From NCBI RefSeq assembly GCF_040545875.1, contig NZ_JBEPMR010000016.1: a DNA stretch of 64,000 bases; one strand, given 5' to 3'. The stretch is from Faecalicatena_A orotica (GTDB lineage: Bacteria; Bacillota; Clostridia; Lachnospirales; Lachnospiraceae). A program made the position numbers and the translations under genes. Below are positions 28,796 to 38,028 of the stretch, one piece after another. The notes under the pieces were generated by a model. It made no database searches, had not been told where the DNA came from, and saw only the letters and a list, made by a program, of their open reading frames with translations. Within the stretch, counting starts at the first letter, position 1; the number at the start of each line of letters is the position of its first letter.

Positions 28796-30013
28796 ATGGA
28801 TTTAACCTATATTTCCCGGCTATGCACCCATATTTATCAGTTTTCCAGTATTCCTTTATTTTTCTATGATGCGGAACAGAAATGCTTATTTCCACAAACT
28901 GACCAAATGTTACTGGAGCCGACCTCTTTTTCTCTTCAGAAGCTAATAGCGCCTTTTGTTCCCGGACTTTTTAGTCTCGCTGAAAATCCCGGATATTTAT
29001 TATCTAACTCTAACTTCTATATTGGTATCGTTAAAATACCTTCTGCCAGCGGATGCCTGATTACAGGGCCGGTTATCAGCACGCCCATGAGTAGGAGCAA
29101 TATTAAATACATTATACGTGAATGTATGATTTCACTTGAACATGAGGAAAGCATTGCGAATTTCTTCCAGACTCTTCCCAGGTTTAGCATGCAGCACTTT
29201 TTTGAGCTTCTTTTACTGCAGCACTTTTTATTTAATGGGGAATCCCTTGACGTATACGAACATTTCCACTTGAAAGTATCCGGACATTCCAAATTTCTGG
29301 AGAGGCATACAGAGAGTTCCTGTCAGGCGAAAGAGGAACAGCTGTTTCATCACTCTTATGAACGGGAGATGCAGATGCTGAAATATGTAGAATCAGGGAA
29401 TTTACAAGGCATCTTAAGCCTGAAAAACGCGTTTACTGATTCTACTCCCGGCATACTCGCCGACACACCGCTTAGGCAGGCCAAAAACGAATTCATAGCA
29501 GCTATCGCCCTTGTTACAAGGAGTTCTATAAAGGGTGGGCTTGGTATTGAAGAAGCATACCAGTTAAGTGACACTTATATTCAGGAAATTGAAACCTATC
29601 GGAATGTTGATGCCGTTTACCGTACATTTCTTTCCATGTATAAGGATTTCACAGAACGTGTAGCAAACAGTAAAATACCAGAAGGAGTCTCAAGGCAGAT
29701 GTATTCCTGCATTCAGTTTGTTCAGGAGCATACTAATGAACATATCAGTGTAGCTGATGTTGCAGAACATATACGGCGCAGCCGTTCCTACACTTCTTCC
29801 AGATTTAGCGCTGAGATGGGATTTACATTAAATTCATTTATTATGGCCTGTAAACTGGAAGAAGCAAAGAGCCTGCTCTGGCACTCAGATAAAAGCCTTG
29901 GGGAAATCAGTAATTATCTTTGCTTTTCCAGCCAGTCCCACTTTCAAAAGGCTTTTAAACAGAAGTACCATATCACTCCTAATGAATACCGTAATCAGAT
30001 GAAGCAGGATTAA
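28796..30013 (+). CDS. AraC family regulator of the rhamnosidase module
   Basis: The protein has 405 residues from ATG 28796, chosen for AGGAGG six bases upstream; the open frame extends further without a site. The N-terminal 280 residues carry the sensor domain common in Lachnospiraceae AraC proteins (PLFFYDAEQKC, a GCLITGPVIS segment). The C-terminal 100 residues are two AraC helix-turn-helix motifs (VADVAEHIRRSRSYTSSRFSAE and GEISNYLCFSSQSHFQKAFKQ, followed by TPNEYR). It is divergent from a GH78 and convergent with the GH1-GH78-symporter operon, sharing two bases of its stop with the GH1 stop. It likely activates both sides in response to a rhamnose-containing glycoside or its product. 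Confidence 0.85.
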   Translation: MDLTYISRLCTHIYQFSSIPLFFYDAEQKCLFPQTDQMLLEPTSFSLQKLIAPFVPGLFSLAENPGYLLSNSNFYIGIVKIPSASGCLITGPVISTPMSRSNIKYIIRECMISLEHEESIANFFQTLPRFSMQHFFELLLLQHFLFNGESLDVYEHFHLKVSGHSKFLERHTESSCQAKEEQLFHHSYEREMQMLKYVESGNLQGILSLKNAFTDSTPGILADTPLRQAKNEFIAAIALVTRSSIKGGLGIEEAYQLSDTYIQEIETYRNVDAVYRTFLSMYKDFTERVANSKIPEGVSRQMYSCIQFVQEHTNEHISVADVAEHIRRSRSYTSSRFSAEMGFTLNSFIMACKLEEAKSLLWHSDKSLGEISNYLCFSSQSHFQKAFKQKYHITPNEYRNQMKQD

Positions 30014-31272
30014 TTTTTGTATTGCCGGGCAATCTCTCCGAGGCTGGAAAAGCTCGGCTTCGGAGTTCTTTTCTGAGTTCTGCGGTCCACGGCTATCAAT
30101 CCGAAAGTCTGTGTATACCCCATATTCCACTCAAAATTATCAAGCAGTGACCAATGCATATACCCGAGAACATTTATTCCACTTTCTATGCATTGCTTCA
30201 CTCCGTCAAGTGCCTCCCTGATAAATGCAACCCGCTCTGTATCATCGGCAGTAGCAATTCCATTTTCCGTTACAATAACAGGCTTTTTCCAGTCCTGGGC
30301 CACACGCATAATTACATGCCCAAGTGCCTGCGGATAATATTCATAGCCTGCCATAGTGAGTTTTCCCTGTGCAGGTCTGGTTTTTCCATCTTTTGTGATA
30401 ATTTTTCTTGTATAGTTTTGGATTCCGATAAAATCATCCTCTGCCACAGCTGGCAGATAATGGCGGAAATCCTCATCCCATTCCCTCTGGGCGGCAGCCT
30501 TCCCACCCTCTTCATATTGATAATCAAACAGAGAAAAGGTCATACCGACTTTCGTTTCAGGAGATTTCTTTTTTATTGCTTTTCTAGCTGCCATATGGGC
30601 TTTTCTGACGATTTCATCTCCATGCGGTGTTCTCATGGAAATAAATGGCTGTACCTTTTGCGGCTCTGTTTCAAATACGTCTCCGAGGTTCTTCATATAG
30701 CTTTCCATAAATTGCGCCTGATCTGTATTAATTCCTATCTGGAGTTCAGAAGGCTCCATCGATTGCATGATCTTTGCAATCTGAATTCCCATATTTGCCT
30801 CGTTTATTGTACATACATACGGGATCAGAGGGCCTACATGCTCCATCACATAACTGCAGTAGCCGGCAAACAATTCCGCAGTCATATCATTTTCCCATCC
30901 GCCCATTGCTGTCAGCCACTTTGGTGACGAAAAATGGTGCATCGTGACTATTGGAATCAGACCGTTTTTATGACAGCACTCCAGCACATTTTTGTAGTGT
31001 TCTATCTCCTGAAACTGAAAGTCCCCCCGGCGTGGCTCTATCCGCGCCCACTCTATCGAAAAGCGGTATGCCTGATAACCGGCCTCCGCCATTCTGCTTA
31101 TATCCTCTTCAAATCTGTTGTAATGATCTGCCGCATCCAGAGACGGTTCATTATATACAGACCCCTTCATCTGCTCCATTGCCCAGCAGTCACTATAAAT
31201 ATTGTTTCCTTCAACCTGATGTGCCGACGTAGACGCACCTATAAAAAATGTTTCTTTCTGATTCATATTCAT
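30010..31272 (-). CDS. GH1 beta-glycosidase
   Basis: The 420-residue protein covers the whole GH1 barrel: FFIGASTSAHQVEGN at the start, YRFSIEWARIEP, HHFSSPKWL, acid/base glutamate in TINEAN (the family usually has NEP, so the residue after E is changed) and nucleophile glutamate in VTENGIA, ending with the aglycone-side W pattern HWSLLDNFEW. It is cytoplasmic and would hydrolyse beta-glucosides or related beta-glycosides after rhamnose removal. Its ATG overlaps the stop of the upstream GH78 gene (ATGA). It is a close paralogue of the GH1 at 54603-55871, sharing the early GNN..SD.WAMEQM pattern. Confidence 0.92.
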   Translation of the reverse strand: MNMNQKETFFIGASTSAHQVEGNNIYSDCWAMEQMKGSVYNEPSLDAADHYNRFEEDISRMAEAGYQAYRFSIEWARIEPRRGDFQFQEIEHYKNVLECCHKNGLIPIVTMHHFSSPKWLTAMGGWENDMTAELFAGYCSYVMEHVGPLIPYVCTINEANMGIQIAKIMQSMEPSELQIGINTDQAQFMESYMKNLGDVFETEPQKVQPFISMRTPHGDEIVRKAHMAARKAIKKKSPETKVGMTFSLFDYQYEEGGKAAAQREWDEDFRHYLPAVAEDDFIGIQNYTRKIITKDGKTRPAQGKLTMAGYEYYPQALGHVIMRVAQDWKKPVIVTENGIATADDTERVAFIREALDGVKQCIESGINVLGYMHWSLLDNFEWNMGYTQTFGLIAVDRRTQKRTPKPSFSSLGEIARQYKN

Positions 31273-33518
31273 ACATCCCTTTCATTTATATCTGACAGAT
31301 ATTCATATTTTCCTTCCCTTGTTTCATGGACTTCTCCATTTGGAAGGGTAATCCTCGTGTTAACCGGAGTTTGAATGTGAAAGTATACCTGATCATCCCG
31401 GTACTCCCATGCCACACTTATCTCTCCTGCTGCCGAATGATAACTGCCTGAAACTTTCCCAAGCCGCCTGTCCGGATAGGGATGAATGGAAATCTCCTGA
31501 TAACCCGGTTTTAAAGGTTTTATTCCTAAAATATACTGATAATAAAATGCGCCTACACTTCCGAATGCATAATGATTAAAAGAGACCATATTGCCGGCAC
31601 CCATTTTTTCTTCCTGAACTTTTCCATCCGGCTGCAGGGCATCCCAGCGCTCCCATGTTGTCGTTGCCCCCTGCCTTATCTGGTACATCCAGCCCGGACA
31701 GTCTTCCTGTAGCAGAAGATCATAGGCAAGCTTTGCTTCACCTGCGTCAGCTAAAAGCGGTAAAATATGCTGAGTGGTAAAAAATCCTGTCTGCATTCCC
31801 TGCTTTTTTACATTCTTAATAAATTTGCGAAAAACCTTTTTTTTCAGTGGACCATCCTTTAATACAAATTGCAGAGCCATAATGTATGCGGCCTGATCAT
31901 CCGCCGCTGCTTTTCCGTTCGGCCTTATATACTTTCTAATATATGCCCTTCTGCTTCGCTCTGCCTGCTGTCGGTACCGTTCCTGTTCTTCCTGTTTTTC
32001 CATCATCCCGGCAGTCTCTGCAATTACATCTAAATCATGTATTACAAATGCGTTTGATACAGGGTTATTATGCATCATCAGATATGACACACTTTTACCA
32101 TAGGTAAGCCAGTCTCCGAGAGATATTCCCAGCCACAGGTTTCTTCGTCCCATTTTTCTGATTTCCGCTTCCACGAACAGTTTCATACTCTCATACTGCC
32201 GGATAAGAGTGCCCTCCTCGCCGTACTGTTGGTACAACATTTCAGGAATTAGTGTTACTGCATTTCCCCAGCCCAGCATACTGATCTTTCCTATTCCACC
32301 AGGCTCTGTTGCCGGAACTGTACCTCCTATGTACCCTTCTGTATTATCTTTCTGCCCCAGTTCCATGTCCCTCATGAATTGTTTCCAGAATAGGCGCGTA
32401 TCAAAATTGTAGCTTCCAGTCCTTGCAAATACATGGGCGTCACCTGTATAACCTTCACGTTCATCACGCTGGGGGCAGTCTGTTGGTATTCCAACATAAT
32501 TAGATTTTTGTCCCCAAACCTGATTCTCATATAATTTCTGTACAAGGACATGATCACAGTTAAAATATCCTGTACGTTTCATATCACTGTATACAGCATA
32601 CGATTCAACAAGTCCGTCATAATAGGCAGTTCCAGTAATTTCGATATAACGGAAACCCATATAAGTAAATCTGGGACGGTAAACTTTCTTACTATTTCCT
32701 GCATGATAGATAATTTCTGCTTTTGCAGACCTGAGATTTTCCGTGTAGAGACTGCCATCTTCATTCAGGATTTCTCCGTGACGTATTACTACAGTTTCAT
32801 CAGTCAGTTTCTCCGGATGTATTTCCACGATACCGGCAAAATTCTGTCCAAAATCCAATATTGTTTTATCCTTATATTTATAAACTTCCCTTATCGGCAT
32901 GTGTTCCTGCACTCTGACATTACATTCTGCCGGAACTATCTCTGCCGGAATTCCTCCTTCATAGTTATGGCATGTATATTTTTCAGCATCTTCTGCCATT
33001 AAGACTGAGGTATCATGAATCTCCTTATCCGCAAAATATTCCTCGCCATTATATAGGCCGGCATATGAATAGGGAGATACCTCCTCTCGTGCAGAATCAT
33101 CTGAAACCTTCTCCTGTCTTGTGCCATCTTCATATTCCAGTTCGAGAACCCATGCAATTTTAGGTGCATCTCCGTAAATCTTGTACTTTTTATGACAGGT
33201 AAACCATCCACAATACCAGCCTTGTGCCAGATAAGCTGTCAAAGAATTCTTTCCTTCATTCAGCAGTCGTGTCACATCAGTCGTCTGATATAAAACGCGG
33301 TGTGGATAATATGTATAACCGGGTGCCAGCATTGTATTCCCTGCTTTCTCACCATTTATCTCAATTTCATACATCCCCAGTGCTGTAGAAAACAAGTTAG
33401 CACGTACAAGTTTTTTTGTGATTTTAATATTCTGTAAAAATACATGTACGTTCCCTTCACGTTCTGTTTTTTTGGATTGAATAAATACTTCTCTCAGCCT
33501 TTTTTGTATATTGTTCAT
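31269..33518 (-). CDS. Alpha-L-rhamnosidase-like protein, GH78 (short N-terminus)
   Basis: The 749-residue protein lacks the first beta-sandwich of the other GH78 and begins close to the carbohydrate-binding-like domain (ANLFSTALGMYEIEINGEKAGNTMLAPGYTYY). The barrel has DCPQRDEREGYTGDAHVFARTG with the catalytic acid in the RDER motif, and the C-terminal sandwich has IHPYPDRRLGKVSGSYHSAAGEISVAWE. It lies between a GPH symporter gene (25-base gap) and a GH1 gene (4-base overlap), forming an uptake and two-step hydrolysis operon. The missing N-terminal domain is not due to a visible frameshift. Activity on alpha-L-rhamnosides is the most likely. Confidence 0.88.
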   Translation of the reverse strand: MNNIQKRLREVFIQSKKTEREGNVHVFLQNIKITKKLVRANLFSTALGMYEIEINGEKAGNTMLAPGYTYYPHRVLYQTTDVTRLLNEGKNSLTAYLAQGWYCGWFTCHKKYKIYGDAPKIAWVLELEYEDGTRQEKVSDDSAREEVSPYSYAGLYNGEEYFADKEIHDTSVLMAEDAEKYTCHNYEGGIPAEIVPAECNVRVQEHMPIREVYKYKDKTILDFGQNFAGIVEIHPEKLTDETVVIRHGEILNEDGSLYTENLRSAKAEIIYHAGNSKKVYRPRFTYMGFRYIEITGTAYYDGLVESYAVYSDMKRTGYFNCDHVLVQKLYENQVWGQKSNYVGIPTDCPQRDEREGYTGDAHVFARTGSYNFDTRLFWKQFMRDMELGQKDNTEGYIGGTVPATEPGGIGKISMLGWGNAVTLIPEMLYQQYGEEGTLIRQYESMKLFVEAEIRKMGRRNLWLGISLGDWLTYGKSVSYLMMHNNPVSNAFVIHDLDVIAETAGMMEKQEEQERYRQQAERSRRAYIRKYIRPNGKAAADDQAAYIMALQFVLKDGPLKKKVFRKFIKNVKKQGMQTGFFTTQHILPLLADAGEAKLAYDLLLQEDCPGWMYQIRQGATTTWERWDALQPDGKVQEEKMGAGNMVSFNHYAFGSVGAFYYQYILGIKPLKPGYQEISIHPYPDRRLGKVSGSYHSAAGEISVAWEYRDDQVYFHIQTPVNTRITLPNGEVHETREGKYEYLSDINERDV

Positions 33519-33543
33519 AAATTTACCTTCTTTATACTAAGTC

Positions 33544-34947
33544 TTATTGTTTTCCCCGTCTTTCCTTCAGATCAGAAAGAATCTGTGCATATTTTCCTTC
33601 CAGATCATATTTTCGGAACAGGATGAACTGTACAGTAAATAGGGCCAGCGGAATATATATACTGAACGCAAATATTGCAATGATTGCACTTTTGGGTTGT
33701 ACGGCAAGTGATGGGTCATAGTTTCCCAGAGCAAGGAGCCAGCCAATTAACGCCCCGCCTATTCCGCCTGCTATCTTGCCTCCAAATGAACTTGCACTGT
33801 TCGTCATCCCTACCATCCGTTTCCCATACATCCATTCGTTATATTCTACACAATTATTGATCATTGGTCCGATCAGACACATTGGAATCATCGATGCAAA
33901 GGATGTAAAAATACCGCATCCTATACAGCTCACAATGCTGTATGGTGTGAATACCCTGACTGCGCATGCAACGATTCCTATAAACGCACTGATATATGAT
34001 GCTTTTGCCATACCAAACTTTTTCACCATTGGATTTACAGCAATAAATCCAAGGATAGTTGGAATTAGTCCTACTGCTCCTAAAAGTGCTACAAGGTTAT
34101 CATTTCCTAGAACCCATTTTGCGTAATATACACTACTGGATGCGCTCAAACTTGCAAATATACCCATGAACGCATTTGCTAATAGTGTGATAACCCAGTA
34201 CTTATTTTTTACCAACAACCTAATTGCTTCCAGAAATGGCACATTTTCTTCTGGTACCATCTTTTCTTCGATTATGCCGGCCTCACTTACAACTGTTTCT
34301 TTTGTTTTTGCATATAAAACAATCAGTGCCCCGCCTATAATTACTGCAATAATAACTCCGTATTTAATCCAGGCTGTCTGATCCCCGCCCAGCATGTTTG
34401 TAAGCGGTATTGTAAGCATTGCCAGTATCATTCCTATGAGATACGAGAAAATAGCCCTTACAATTCCCATCTTCCCTCTTTCTTCGAGGCTCCTCGTTCT
34501 GATTGACTGCAGTGATGTATACGGTATGGCAATTGCTGTATACACGACAGCAGATAATAATATATTTGTAAGGAATGCATATCCAAGCTGTACATCCGGG
34601 CCAGCATGGGGGACTGTAAACATTAGTATTGCAATCAGGGCCGCAGGAAACAGCATAATCTTAAACCACGGACGGCATTTCTCTCCTGATTTAAATTTAG
34701 CGCTATCCATAATTTTCCCCATAATCAAATCTGTAAATCCATCCAGTACTTTACTGAGAAGCAATACGGTTGCAACTGCTCCCGCAGCCATTCCAACTTT
34801 ATCCGTATAGAAATATGTCATTTGCCCCACGATGCCTGCCAAACCATTTAAAGCCAGCATTCCGACACCATCTCCAATATAATCGGAAGTTCGCATCGTC
34901 TTTTGCACACCCATACTGTCGAGCCCTAATTCTTTCTTCTTTCCCAT
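33544..34947 (-). CDS. GPH family sugar:cation symporter
   Basis: The 467-residue protein has twelve predicted membrane segments and the MelB/XynP-type patterns GMLALNGLAGIVGQMTYFYTDKVG at the start, LLLSKVLDGFTDLIMGKIMD, and NNCVEYNEWMYGKRMVGMTNS in the second half. It is the first gene of the operon with GH78 and GH1, so it probably imports an intact rhamnosyl glycoside with sodium or protons. ATG follows AGGAGAGG. Confidence 0.9.
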   Translation of the reverse strand: MGKKKELGLDSMGVQKTMRTSDYIGDGVGMLALNGLAGIVGQMTYFYTDKVGMAAGAVATVLLLSKVLDGFTDLIMGKIMDSAKFKSGEKCRPWFKIMLFPAALIAILMFTVPHAGPDVQLGYAFLTNILLSAVVYTAIAIPYTSLQSIRTRSLEERGKMGIVRAIFSYLIGMILAMLTIPLTNMLGGDQTAWIKYGVIIAVIIGGALIVLYAKTKETVVSEAGIIEEKMVPEENVPFLEAIRLLVKNKYWVITLLANAFMGIFASLSASSSVYYAKWVLGNDNLVALLGAVGLIPTILGFIAVNPMVKKFGMAKASYISAFIGIVACAVRVFTPYSIVSCIGCGIFTSFASMIPMCLIGPMINNCVEYNEWMYGKRMVGMTNSASSFGGKIAGGIGGALIGWLLALGNYDPSLAVQPKSAIIAIFAFSIYIPLALFTVQFILFRKYDLEGKYAQILSDLKERRGKQ

Positions 34948-35005
34948 TTTTCCTCTCCTTTTGTATTCTTTTCTGATTTATGCTTATATTACCATGCTGA
35001 AAAGG

Positions 35006-35022
35006 AAATGTATTATACATTT
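35006..35022. promoter_or_regulatory. 17-bp palindrome in the symporter upstream region
   Basis: AAATGTATTATACATTT is a perfect inverted repeat about 60 bases before the symporter ATG and contains TATAAT on the minus strand. It may be the -10 region overlapped by an operator. AATCAAT occurs twice a little upstream (35046 and 35061). Confidence 0.35.
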
Positions 35023-35068
35023 AAACACTAAATTATATTTTTATTAATCAATATGATATAAATCAATA

Positions 35069-35110
35069 AATCCCCGCATCAGAAAACGAACACTCTCTGA
35101 TACGGGGATT
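35069..35110. terminator. Terminator hairpin
   Basis: AATCCCCG and ATCAG pair with CTGAT and CGGGGATT around a 14-base loop, each strand with one unpaired base. It lies downstream of the adenine deaminase gene and its relic tail on the minus strand and upstream of the symporter operon. Confidence 0.65.
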
Positions 35111-35121
35111 ATTTTAATCAC

Positions 35122-35332
35122 TTATTTATCTGCCGGAATCTCAATTACAAGGTCAGACAGTGGAAATGCCACACACGGATGGATAAATCTTCATCCTCAA
35201 TGTCCAGAAACACATTTAGGTACTGGCCTGCCTGAAAATAGGCGCATTCTGTAGTCCCGTGTGACGGGTCGGGAACAACAAAGTTTGCGGAGCCGCTGAC
35301 CCTGCTTTTATCTGCAATAAAAAAGAAGCACC
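35122..35332 (-). pseudogene. Possible decayed oxidoreductase fragment
   Basis: Directly after the adenine deaminase stop, one minus frame reads a protein-like segment (SANFVVPDPSHG, then ECAYFQAGQYLNVFLDIEDEDLSI), similar to the FAD-binding beta-barrel pattern of ferredoxin reductase-type proteins. After a frame change it continues as HPCVAFPLSDLVIEIPADK to a stop at 35122. There is no start or ribosome binding site. It could be a relic of a truncated gene; chance is not excluded. Confidence 0.25.
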
Positions 35333-37123
35333 CTATTCTTCTTTGAAAATAGGAATGAACTGCTGTGTAATAATATCTATCATTCCAAGGTCTGTCAGCC
35401 GGGCATTCGGAACAACCGGTAATGGCAGGATGGCCATGACAAACAGTGGAAATTCGACGCCTGTCATTCCCATCGTTTTCAGTGCCTCTTTGAAATTTTT
35501 GCTCTGTGCGGCAATCACTTCAATCGGAGTATTGGACATCAGTCCTGCAACTGGCAGTTTCATTTCTGCAAGTACTTCACCATTCATCACACTTACATAG
35601 CCGCCCGCATTTTCTTTTAAGTGTGCGATTGCTTTCAATGCATTTTCCGGCTTATCATAAATAACGACAACATTATGGCAGTCGTGTGCTACAGTGCTTG
35701 CCACCGCCCCGGTCTTAATACCATATCCGCGGACAATGGCCTTTCCCATCGTTTTTAGCCCATAACGGTTAATAACGACTGCGTATTTTAAATCTTCATC
35801 TGCTGAAATATCCACATAACCATCTTTTATGTTAATCTTTTCTTGTCTGAACTCCGTTAAGAACCCTCTTTCGTGGTCAAACAGAATGATATTGCAGTCC
35901 ATCTCCCCATTCTCAATCGGAGCTTTTATCCTCAGGTTTTCTTCGCAAATCTCACCTAAGTTTACTGTATTTCTGCTCTCTACGTCATACTGTTTCTCCG
36001 CAATCTCTACTTCCAGTCTGCCGTCTTTGGCAACCAGTCTGCCGCCAAAGAATACCGCTTTCGGTTCCATTTGTTTCAGATCATCCATTATAAGCAAATC
36101 TGCTGCATATCCGGGAGCGATTGCCCCGATGTTCTTGATTCCGGCTTCTCTTGCTGCATTAATTGTACCGATTTTAATCGCGTCTACCGGGTCCAGGCCT
36201 GTCTCTACTGCCATTCTTGCAATATAATTCTCATGCCCCCTCTTCAGGATATCATCCGATTCCGTATCGTCTGTCGCAAATGTAATGTTATCGAAATACC
36301 GGAAGTCTTTCACGCTATTGATGATACTCTTAATATCCTGTGATATGGAACTTTCCCTTGCATCTACATTAATGCCAATACGGATTCTGTCTCTGGCATC
36401 AATTCCTCCGATCGCCTCATGGTCGCTCATTGGACCGCCGCATGCATAGGCAGATAATTCACGTCCATAAATACAGAATGCATGACCCTGGACAAATTTT
36501 TCCTTTCCCAGGCATTCCCCTAACAGGCTGACCATCCTTTCAGCATTATTCATAACCCCATAATAATCCATGACTTCCGCAAGTCCGGCCACGCGTTCTA
36601 ATTCAAATAGTTCATTGATTTCCTTTGTCCCAAAAGTTGCCCCGCCATTTTCTTTCCCGGGCAGTGAAGGTACGCAGGATGGCGCAAGTATAAGCTGGCG
36701 CATCGGCAGGTCTTCACTGCATTCGTGCATGTACTTAACCCCTTCTACCCCGAGTACGTTTCCAATTTCATGAGGGTCTGTAATGACGGTTGTCGTCCCA
36801 TGCGGCACGACCGCCTGCGCAAAATATCTTGGAGTCATCATCGTACTCTCAATGTGGATATGCGCATCCACGAATCCGGGTGTAAGATAAGCTCCCTCAG
36901 CATCATAGTATTCTTTCCCTTCCATTGGTTTTTCTTCTCTGCCCAGATGGTCCGGGTCGCACTGTATATGTGCAATAAATCCGTCACATATACCCACTTC
37001 TGCTTCATAAATCTCACCCGTAAACACATTCACCATCTTCGCATTTTTGATTACCAGATCACATGGGATACGCCCCATTGCTGCATCGACAAGTTTCCTT
37101 CTGTCCTTTGGTTCTACTCGCAT
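35333..37123 (-). CDS. ade: Adenine deaminase
   Basis: The 596-residue protein matches the adenine deaminase (AdeC) branch of amidohydrolases: GFVDAHIHIESTMMTP with metal-binding histidines, VVPHGTTTVITDPHEIGNVLG, HAFCIYG, FATDDTESDDI, and the C-terminal block YDKPENALKAIAHLKENAGGYV. It converts adenine to hypoxanthine and ammonia for purine salvage. Metal is expected to be iron or manganese. GGAGG precedes the ATG. The upstream GntR gene ends 77 bases before it, and an operator-like repeat lies between them, so local control by that regulator is likely. Confidence 0.95.
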   Translation of the reverse strand: MRVEPKDRRKLVDAAMGRIPCDLVIKNAKMVNVFTGEIYEAEVGICDGFIAHIQCDPDHLGREEKPMEGKEYYDAEGAYLTPGFVDAHIHIESTMMTPRYFAQAVVPHGTTTVITDPHEIGNVLGVEGVKYMHECSEDLPMRQLILAPSCVPSLPGKENGGATFGTKEINELFELERVAGLAEVMDYYGVMNNAERMVSLLGECLGKEKFVQGHAFCIYGRELSAYACGGPMSDHEAIGGIDARDRIRIGINVDARESSISQDIKSIINSVKDFRYFDNITFATDDTESDDILKRGHENYIARMAVETGLDPVDAIKIGTINAAREAGIKNIGAIAPGYAADLLIMDDLKQMEPKAVFFGGRLVAKDGRLEVEIAEKQYDVESRNTVNLGEICEENLRIKAPIENGEMDCNIILFDHERGFLTEFRQEKINIKDGYVDISADEDLKYAVVINRYGLKTMGKAIVRGYGIKTGAVASTVAHDCHNVVVIYDKPENALKAIAHLKENAGGYVSVMNGEVLAEMKLPVAGLMSNTPIEVIAAQSKNFKEALKTMGMTGVEFPLFVMAILPLPVVPNARLTDLGMIDIITQQFIPIFKEE

Positions 37124-37143
37124 ACGTTTCCTCCTTTGAAAAT

Positions 37144-37163
37144 AGGTATTAAGGTATTACCTT
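37144..37163 (-). promoter_or_regulatory. Candidate GntR operator before the adenine deaminase gene
   Basis: AAGGTATTACCTT (37151-37163) is a palindrome with AAGGT/ACCTT arms, next to a further AGGTATTA copy at 37144-37151. It lies 20-40 bases before the deaminase ribosome binding site, in the position for repression. Confidence 0.45.
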
Positions 37164-37178
37164 TGATAGTTGCTATAT

Positions 37179-37202
37179 AAAAACAGGACAATGCCTGTTT
37201 TT
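37179..37202 (-). terminator. Terminator after the GntR gene
   Basis: AAAAACAGG and CCTGTTTTT flank a six-base loop immediately after the GntR stop codon, giving a T-run on the minus strand. Confidence 0.6.
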
Positions 37203-37947
37203 ATTTTTTGATTCTATACAAATCAAACTGTATGATATTTGTATCGAAAAATGCCTCTCCATAAATTACCGGAACTACATTCTGGTCAAATCCTACTGAT
37301 GAGAGCTGAAGGACTGTCTGATTCATAATCTTTGTTTCATGTCCCAGATATTCTTCCATTTCCTGCCTGCTTACAGCCTGCAGCTTCACTCTGTCACATT
37401 CCACTAATGTACGCCCGTATTGGGCTAGTATCTCAAAACAAGAATGTGCATTCCAAACCTCATCTGACGGAATGTCACCTAATATCCTCTTCGGAAAATA
37501 TCCCCTTGCGATAATTGCCTGAACTTTACCGGCATACAATGCATACTCAACTTCAACCAGAGGTTCCCCCTGTTCCACATCAAGTAACTGTGCCATGTCT
37601 GCATCTGCACTCTTTTCACAGAGTAAGTTGATCTCATGGCTAGGCTTCTGTCCTGCCCGGCGGATAATATCACTGAAATCAATCATCTCCGAGAGATTCA
37701 CTTTTACTTTCAATGCTTCTTCGTTCACGAAAGTTCCCTGACCATGCTTCCGCATAATCATACCTTCTGATTCCAGCTGACCTAACGCACGTCTCAGTGT
37801 TACACGGCTGATACCAAGCGCTTTGGATAAATCATTCTCTGACGGAAGTTTACGAATACCGTTCTTCTCATTATTCTTAATATAATCAACAATCTGGTGT
37901 CTGACCGAATCTGTCAGACTATTTTTTCTTACTGGTTCAATATTCAT
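37201..37947 (-). CDS. GntR/HutC-type transcriptional regulator
   Basis: The protein has 248 residues from ATG 37947. The N-terminal winged helix is typical of GntR (SVRHQIVDYIKNNEKNGIRKLPSENDLSKALGISRVTLRRALGQLESEGMI..KHGQGTFV), followed by a UTRA-type effector domain (residues 95-245) as in the HutC subfamily. No ribosome binding site is present: the promoter TATAAT lies only six bases before the ATG, so the message is probably leaderless. Probable target: the adenine deaminase gene downstream. The effector may be a purine, but HutC effectors are diverse. Confidence 0.85.
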   Translation of the reverse strand: MNIEPVRKNSLTDSVRHQIVDYIKNNEKNGIRKLPSENDLSKALGISRVTLRRALGQLESEGMIMRKHGQGTFVNEEALKVKVNLSEMIDFSDIIRRAGQKPSHEINLLCEKSADADMAQLLDVEQGEPLVEVEYALYAGKVQAIIARGYFPKRILGDIPSDEVWNAHSCFEILAQYGRTLVECDRVKLQAVSRQEMEEYLGHETKIMNQTVLQLSSVGFDQNVVPVIYGEAFFDTNIIQFDLYRIKK

Positions 37948-37953
37948 GTAACG

Positions 37954-37982
37954 ATTATAGCACTGGCGCAAATGGCTGTCAA
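37954..37982 (-). promoter_or_regulatory. Consensus promoter giving a leaderless GntR transcript
   Basis: TTGACA (37977-37982), 17 bases, TATAAT (37954-37959), with TG one base before the -10, is a perfect housekeeping promoter. The GntR ATG begins at 37947, seven bases downstream of the -10, where transcription should start. Confidence 0.75.
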
Positions 37983-38028
37983 TCAGCTTTTCATTTTTAA
38001 CGGATAACCCCTTACCGGATAAACCTTA